From contig CAVSWH010000004.1 in assembly GCA_963731625.1 (NCBI GenBank), positions 682,001-746,000 of the forward strand: 64,000 nucleotides of DNA, read 5' to 3'. Origin of the DNA: PALSA-555 sp963731625 (GTDB lineage: Bacteria; Actinomycetota; Acidimicrobiia; IMCC26256; PALSA-555). Position numbers and translations under genes: made by a program. The notes beneath the pieces were generated by a model, which had not been told where the DNA came from, did not search any database, and was given only the letters and a program-made list of their open reading frames with translations. The stretch's first letter is position 1. The number at the start of each line of letters is the position of its first letter. Of the stretch, positions 59,380 to 64,000 are shown piece after piece.

Positions 59380-60509
59380 GCGACACGGTGCGCATCGCCG
59401 GCGTGGGGATCCACCCGTTCGGGCGGTTCCCGGATCGCAGCGTCACCGACCTCGGGGTCACCGCCGTGGCCGCGGCGCTCGCCGAGGCCGGCGACCCGGC
59501 GTTCGACGCCGCGTTCTGCGGCACGGCGTACGCCGGCGTCGCCGCCGGTCACAAGGTGCTCGGCGCCCTCGGCCGGACGGGCATGCCGATCGTCGACGTC
59601 GAGGCGGGCTGCGCGTCCGGCGCGGCGGCCCTGATGCTCGCGGCCGGCGCGATCCGCGCCGGCCAGTACGAGACGGTGCTGGTCTTCGGGCTCGAGAAGA
59701 TGCCGAAGGGCATCATCCGCTCGTCGTTCTTCGAGCCGTGGCGGGAGGAGGCCGGCCTCGCCGCCACTCCCGCCTACTTCGCGCTCCGCGCGCAGCGGCT
59801 GATGCGGGACGCGGGCGTGACGAAGGAGCAGCTCGCGAAGGTCGTCGTGAAGAACCGGCGTCAAGGCGTCGACAACCCCGACGCGATGTTTCGCAAGGAG
59901 ACGTCGGTCGCGGAGGTGCTCGGCTCGCGGGTGGTGTGCGAGCCGCTCCATCTCTTCATGCTCTGCTCCCCCAACGAGGGCGCGGCGGCGGTCGTCCTCA
60001 CCGCCGACGGGGCGACAGGGGCCATGTCCGTGCGGCTCGACGCGGCGGTGCTGCGCTCGCACCTCCCCGGCTCGGTGCTCGGCGAGGCCACGCCGATGAG
60101 CGGCGTCGACGACACCGACATCCCGCCGCCGACGACTCTCGCCGCCTGCGATGCCTACGCCGCGGCGGGCATCGGTCCGGCGGATCTCGACGTCGTCGAG
60201 TGCCAGGACACCGACGCTGCCCGGGAGCTGCTCGGCTACGAGGAGCTCCAGCTCTGCGCAGCCGGCGACCAAGGCCGCCTCATCGACGAGGGCGCGACGT
60301 CGCTCGGCGGCCGACTGCCGGTCAACCCGTCGGGGGGCCTGCTCTCGAAGGGTGAGCCGCTCGGCGCGTCGGCGCTCGGCCAGGTCGTCGAGCTGACGCG
60401 TCAGCTCCGCGGCGAGGCCGGCCCCCGCCAGGTCGACGGCGCACGCGTCGCGCTCGCCCACACCGTCGGGCGGGGCGCGAACGCGTCGGTGACGATCCTG
60501 AGCGCGTGA
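59376..60509 (+). CDS. SCP2-type thiolase/retro-aldolase-like protein (Ltp2-like)
   Basis: 377 residues. Thiolase fold with Cys79 in VEAGCASGAAAL and NPSGGLLSKGEPLGA, where Glu327 replaces the catalytic His of GHPxGA. The C-terminal Cys/His pattern of true thiolases is also absent (AHTVGRGANASVTIL). These changes, and coupling with DUF35, suggest a retro-aldolase releasing a short acyl-CoA, as in Ltp2 of cholesterol side-chain catabolism; the substrate is inferred only by family. Converges on the binding-protein gene. Confidence 0.82.
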   Translation: MSDTVRIAGVGIHPFGRFPDRSVTDLGVTAVAAALAEAGDPAFDAAFCGTAYAGVAAGHKVLGALGRTGMPIVDVEAGCASGAAALMLAAGAIRAGQYETVLVFGLEKMPKGIIRSSFFEPWREEAGLAATPAYFALRAQRLMRDAGVTKEQLAKVVVKNRRQGVDNPDAMFRKETSVAEVLGSRVVCEPLHLFMLCSPNEGAAAVVLTADGATGAMSVRLDAAVLRSHLPGSVLGEATPMSGVDDTDIPPPTTLAACDAYAAAGIGPADLDVVECQDTDAARELLGYEELQLCAAGDQGRLIDEGATSLGGRLPVNPSGGLLSKGEPLGASALGQVVELTRQLRGEAGPRQVDGARVALAHTVGRGANASVTILSA

Positions 60510-60510
60510 C

Positions 60511-61917
60511 CTATCCGACTCGCTGGTTGTAGGCGCTGATCGCCGAGTTCGCGTTCGCGAGCGCGCTGGCGAGCGCCGAGTTCGAGCTCGTCCCTCCGGT
60601 GAACATGGACTCCTCCGCGTTCCGAACGGCGTTGCGGACGCCCAGGTAGTCGCCGATCACCGGGCCGGCGGTGGCGACGTTGCTGGCCCCGCTGATCAGC
60701 TGGTCGTACGCGACCTTGTAGCCGGGGATCTTGGCCCACAGCTGCTGCATGACCGGCATGGTGATCGACGACTCGCGAATCGGCACGTACCCGGTGGCGG
60801 CGCCGAAGTTGGCCTGGGTCTGGGCGGAGTCGAGGAACTTCAGGTACTCCCACGCCGCGGCCTGCTTCTCGGGCGCCGACTTCGACGAGATGTACAGCGC
60901 CGCGCCGCCGACGAGCACACCGCCCGGGCCGACCGGGCCGGGCATCGGGGCGACGCCGAGGTCGACGTTCGGGTACTGGCCGCTCGAGAGCAGCTGGGTG
61001 ATGGTGCCGAGCGTCGCCGACGTGTCGACGCTCATCCCGTAGTTGCCGTTGCCGATCCCGAGCAGGTTGTCGAAGGGGTTGGTGAGGTCGTTGTTCGGGA
61101 CGGCGTTGCCGCTCTTGACCATCTGGGACATCCAGGCGAACACGGCCTTCCCGGCGGCGTTGTTGAAGAGCGCGCTCGTGGCACGGGCGCTGCGCCCGTT
61201 GCCGTTGTTCACGTACGGGTCGCCGGCCTTCGCGAGCCACTGCTCGAGGAACCACGGGTCGGTCTTCAGGCCGTAGCCCGCCTTCGCCACCGCGCCGGAG
61301 GACTTCAGCTTGATGGCGTCGGCCATCACCTGGTCGAGGGTCTGGGGCGGGCTGTTCGGGTCGAGGCCGGCCTTCTGGAACGCCTTCTTGTTGTACAGGA
61401 ACACCGGGTTCGACACGTTGAAGGGCATCGGGTACAGCACGCCCTTCACCGACCAGTACTGCACGACCCGGGGGATGAAGTCGGCCAGCTGGCTCTGGTA
61501 GTGGTCGGCCTTGATGCACGACGACGCTGGGAGGATGGCGTGGGTGTCGATCATCTGCTGCAGGCCGGTGTCCTCGATCTGCACGATGTCGGGCAGGTCC
61601 CCGGTCGAGAGGCCGGCGACGAACTTCGTCAGGTCGTCCATGTAGGACGTCTGGTTGACGAGCGTCACGTGGACCTTTGTCTGCGACGCGTTGAACTGGC
61701 TGGTGAGCTGGTCGAGCTCGGTCTCGTTGGCCTGCGTCAGCCCGTGCCACATGGTGATGTTCACGGTCCCTTTGGCCTGGGCGAGCGCCGACAGCGGGCA
61801 GGGCGGCAGGCTGCTCGCCCGCGCGGTCTCGGCGCTGGCGAGGCTGGGCAGCGCGGCGACCGCGAGCCCGGCGGCCAGGCCGAGCGCTACCAGGATCCGC
61901 GTGCGGGGACGTCGCAT
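60511..61917 (-). CDS. extracellular solute-binding protein (UgpB/MalE-like)
   Basis: 468 residues. Signal peptide RRPRTRILVALGLAAGLAVAALPSLASA. Family 1 binding-protein features: ITMWHGLTQANETELDQLTSQFN, DIVQIED, and PFNVSNPVFLYNKKAFQKAGLDP. It captures a sugar or glycerol-phosphodiester for the permeases encoded upstream. ATG 61917 has GAGGAGGAG upstream. Last gene of the leftward importer operon. Confidence 0.9.
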   Translation of the reverse strand: MRRPRTRILVALGLAAGLAVAALPSLASAETARASSLPPCPLSALAQAKGTVNITMWHGLTQANETELDQLTSQFNASQTKVHVTLVNQTSYMDDLTKFVAGLSTGDLPDIVQIEDTGLQQMIDTHAILPASSCIKADHYQSQLADFIPRVVQYWSVKGVLYPMPFNVSNPVFLYNKKAFQKAGLDPNSPPQTLDQVMADAIKLKSSGAVAKAGYGLKTDPWFLEQWLAKAGDPYVNNGNGRSARATSALFNNAAGKAVFAWMSQMVKSGNAVPNNDLTNPFDNLLGIGNGNYGMSVDTSATLGTITQLLSSGQYPNVDLGVAPMPGPVGPGGVLVGGAALYISSKSAPEKQAAAWEYLKFLDSAQTQANFGAATGYVPIRESSITMPVMQQLWAKIPGYKVAYDQLISGASNVATAGPVIGDYLGVRNAVRNAEESMFTGGTSSNSALASALANANSAISAYNQRVG

Positions 61918-61990
61918 CGATGCTCCTCCTCGGAGGGCGGGTCGGGACACGGTCGAGAGCGTGGGGACATCCTGACAGCCGCGCCGGCGC

Positions 61991-62884
61991 TCAGCCCTTC
62001 ACCGCACCGGCGGTGAGGCCCCGGACGAGCTGCTTCTGGAAGATGAGGAACAGGATCACGAGGGGCAAGAAGGCGATGACGACGCCGGCGAACGTGATGT
62101 TCACGTTCTGGATGCTCGTGGCCCGCAGCTGACGCAGCCCGATCTGGACGGTGCGCAGGTGCTCGTCCTTGGTGACGAGCAGCGGCCAGAGGTACTGGTT
62201 CCAGGCAGTGAGGAACGAGAACACGGTGAGGGCGGCGATCGCCGGGCGGGCAAGCGGCACCGCGACCCGCCAGAGGAAGCGCCAGTGCCCGTACCCGTCG
62301 AGCTTCGCGGCATCGTCGAGGTCGCGGGGGATCCCGAGGAACGCCTGGCGCAGCAGGAAGATGCCGAGACCCCAGGCGAGGAACGGCGCGGCCAGCCCGA
62401 GATAGGTGTTGTAGAGACCCAGGCTCACCGACGTGGTGAGGTTCTGCACGACGGTGACCTCGAACGGCACCATCAGCGACGCGAGCACGATGATGAAGAG
62501 CGTGCGCTTGAACGGGAACTCGAGGAACGCGAACGCGTACCCAGCGAGGATGGACGTGAAGAGCTGCCCGCCGACGATGAGCACGGTGACCACCGCGCTG
62601 TTGAACAGGTAGTGCCCGAAGTGGCCTTGCGTCCAGGCCTGCGAGTACGAGCTCCAATTCGGGTGGAGTGGGAACAGGACCGGGGGTCGCGCCGCGATCT
62701 GGGCGGGTCGCAGCAGGGAGTTCACCACCGTGATGTAGATCGGGAAGAGCACGATCGCGGCGAGCACGGTCAGGACGAGGTAGCGGACCGCGATGCGCCA
62801 CCGGCGCGACAGGTGCGGGCCGCGTGCCGTGGCGACGCCGGTCGTGACGGCCGGTGGGGTGAGGGTGGTGGCGTCGACGGTCAT
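61991..62884 (-). CDS. ABC importer permease (UgpE/MalG-like)
   Basis: 297 residues with six membrane helices. The ATPase-coupling EAA loop reads DDAAKLDGYGHWRFLWRVAVPLARP. Forms the translocation pore with the upstream permease. ATG overlaps the previous stop (ATGA). The cytoplasmic N-terminus is Thr/Pro-rich. Confidence 0.92.
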   Translation of the reverse strand: MTVDATTLTPPAVTTGVATARGPHLSRRWRIAVRYLVLTVLAAIVLFPIYITVVNSLLRPAQIAARPPVLFPLHPNWSSYSQAWTQGHFGHYLFNSAVVTVLIVGGQLFTSILAGYAFAFLEFPFKRTLFIIVLASLMVPFEVTVVQNLTTSVSLGLYNTYLGLAAPFLAWGLGIFLLRQAFLGIPRDLDDAAKLDGYGHWRFLWRVAVPLARPAIAALTVFSFLTAWNQYLWPLLVTKDEHLRTVQIGLRQLRATSIQNVNITFAGVVIAFLPLVILFLIFQKQLVRGLTAGAVKG

Positions 62885-63804
62885 CGGGCGTAGTAGACGC
62901 GCCGCTCGAGGAACCGCAGCTGGAGCAGCGTCAGCACGAGGGTGATGAGGAAGAGCGCGATGGAGAGGACCGCGGCGGTGCCGGGGTTCTGGTGGTCGTG
63001 GAGCTGGCTCACGATGAAGTACGTGAGCAGGTTCGTCTTGTTCTCGGGGCCGCCTTGCGTGAGCAGGTCGATCTGCCCGAACGTCTGGAAGGCGAAGATC
63101 GAGCCGACGATCCCCGCGAAGAAGATGGTGGGTGACAGCAGCGGGACGGTGACGCGCCAGAAGCGAGTCCAGGCGCTCGCGCCGTCGACCCGGGCGGCTT
63201 CGAGGATGTCGTCGGGGACGGCCTGCAGCCCGGCCGACATGAGGATGAAGCTGAACCCGAGGGTCTGCCAGATCGTGACGATGGCCACCGCGGGCAGCGC
63301 CCACGTCGGGTCGTCGAGGAACGGGGTGGTCGGGTTGATGCCGAGCGAGGGCAGCAGCCCGACCTGGGGGTTCAGCAACGTCCCGAAGATCACCGCGGCG
63401 ACCGCCACGGACGTCGCGACGGTGGAGGCGAAGATCGTCCGGTAGATCGCCATGCCCCGCAGGCGCTCGTTGGCGAGGACCGCGAGCACAAGCCCGAGGA
63501 GGATCGCGGTCGGGACGACCATGACCGTGAACAGCAAGGTCCGCAGGACGCTGCTGGCGAAGTCTGACGAGGTGAGCACCTCTCGGATCTGCTGGAAGCC
63601 GACGTACTTGCTCGGCAGTCCGGGGAACGGCGGATTGCGGTAGAGGGCGAGCTGGAAGTTCTTGGCGAACGGGAAGAAGACGAAGACCGCGAAGATGACG
63701 AGCGCGGGCGCGAGCAGGGCGAGGGCGAACGTCGCCTCTCGCCGTCGGCGCCGGCGCTTGGCGTCGACGACGGGCGCGGCTGGCGGCGTGTCCGTCGCGG
63801 TCAC
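62881..63804 (-). CDS. ABC importer permease (UgpA/MalF-like)
   Basis: 307 residues with six helices. EAA loop LEAARVDGASAWTRFWRVTVPLLSP; N-terminus basic (KRRRRRREATF). GTG start overlaps the stop of the ATPase gene (GTGA). It lacks the long second periplasmic loop of E. coli MalF, as in UgpA-type permeases. Confidence 0.92.
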   Translation of the reverse strand: MTATDTPPAAPVVDAKRRRRRREATFALALLAPALVIFAVFVFFPFAKNFQLALYRNPPFPGLPSKYVGFQQIREVLTSSDFASSVLRTLLFTVMVVPTAILLGLVLAVLANERLRGMAIYRTIFASTVATSVAVAAVIFGTLLNPQVGLLPSLGINPTTPFLDDPTWALPAVAIVTIWQTLGFSFILMSAGLQAVPDDILEAARVDGASAWTRFWRVTVPLLSPTIFFAGIVGSIFAFQTFGQIDLLTQGGPENKTNLLTYFIVSQLHDHQNPGTAAVLSIALFLITLVLTLLQLRFLERRVYYAR

Positions 63805-64000
63805 GTGACCCGCCGCCCCGACACGGGGTCGAAGAGGTGCAGCGTGCCGGGTCGGGCCGCGACGCGGACGACCTCACCGTCGCGCGGCGACGCGTCCTGG
63901 GCGCCCTGTCGGACGGTGACGAGCTGCCCGTCGTCCAGGCGGGTGACGAGGTGGCGCTCGTGGCCGAGCAATTCGACGAGCACCACCTTGGCGGTGATCG
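63801..64000 (-). CDS. ABC importer ATPase, C-terminal TOBE region (partial)
   Basis: The gene enters from the right edge; only the last 65 or so codons are seen. VELLGHERHLVTRLDDGQLVTVRQG and EVVRVAARPGTLHLFDPVSGRRV match the regulatory TOBE/OB region of MalK/UgpC ATPases. With the permeases and binding protein it completes the order ATPase-permease-permease-binding protein. Confidence 0.85.
   Translation of the reverse strand, partial: ITAKVVLVELLGHERHLVTRLDDGQLVTVRQGAQDASPRDGEVVRVAARPGTLHLFDPVSGRRVT

Noticed and set aside
1..64000. tRNA, rRNA, insertion sequences, prophage and attachment sites
   Set aside because: No cloverleaf, transposase, integrase or terminal inverted repeats were recognised by eye; tRNAscan-SE and Infernal searches would be needed to exclude small RNAs.

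Overview
The window is GC-rich, densely packed chromosomal DNA with many GTG starts, 4-bp ATGA/GTGA gene overlaps and very short intergenic gaps. A TANNNT hexamer sits 6-9 nt upstream of at least sixteen start codons, the layout of leaderless actinobacterial transcripts. Together with a Ku/LigD-type NHEJ pair, a secreted Rpf-like transglycosylase, an Rv1264-like class III adenylate cyclase and many acyl-CoA catabolism genes, this points to an actinomycete, probably of the Acidimicrobiia kind (inference from gene content, not a placement). No rRNA, tRNA, CRISPR array, insertion sequence or phage gene was seen.

Layout. 1-7.7 kb: end of an SDR gene, an enoyl-CoA hydratase, and a branched-chain (Liv-type) ABC importer whose two permeases and one ATPase are a single 971-residue chain, with a separate binding protein and LivG; then a lower-GC patch with DUF1003 and HdeD-like membrane proteins. 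7.8-17.1 kb: methyltransferase, LMW phosphatase, SDR, secreted hypothetical, haloalkane dehalogenase, and a second Liv-type importer in which all four core domains (LivH-LivM-LivF-LivG) are one 1212-residue protein, followed by its membrane-anchored binding protein. 17.1-25 kb: acetyltransferase, a four-helix membrane protein with a c-type cytochrome and a binding-protein-fold protein without signal peptide, a 51-residue zinc-ribbon protein, Ku and a LigD polymerase domain (frameshifted), SDR, HExxH protein, CDF transporter. 25-44.4 kb: mixed housekeeping and accessory genes (gamma-CA-like protein, PhyH dioxygenase, a large HTH/lectin-like fusion, thioesterase, frameshifted acyl-CoA dehydrogenase, ArsC, diiron protein, Aat, Rpf-like protein, DNA glycosylase, cyclase, alkylsulfatase-like protein, frameshifted molybdopterin oxidoreductase). 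44.4-60.5 kb: Zn-alcohol dehydrogenase/MBL pair and then a catabolic region: P450, three acyl-CoA dehydrogenases, acyl-CoA ligase, UGSC-type protein pair, citrate synthase, enoyl-CoA hydratase, CoA-transferase, and a DUF35/thiolase pair of the kind that cleaves steroid side chains. 60.5-64 kb: a sugar or glycerol-phosphate ABC importer running off the right edge.

How it fits together. The dominant theme is import and beta-oxidation-like breakdown of carbon compounds as CoA thioesters: two Liv-type importers and one Ugp/Mal-type importer bring substrates in; P450, dehalogenase, dioxygenase and alcohol dehydrogenase can activate them; ligase or CoA-transferase forms thioesters; dehydrogenases, hydratases and the DUF35/thiolase unit shorten them; citrate synthase takes up acetyl-CoA. 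The most distinctive observations are the two different single-chain architectures of Liv-type importers, the systematic leaderless promoters (two divergent pairs share the same TA of the -10 box), an UGSC family protein with cysteine in place of selenocysteine next to an uncharacterised partner, and three conserved genes each broken by a single extra base.
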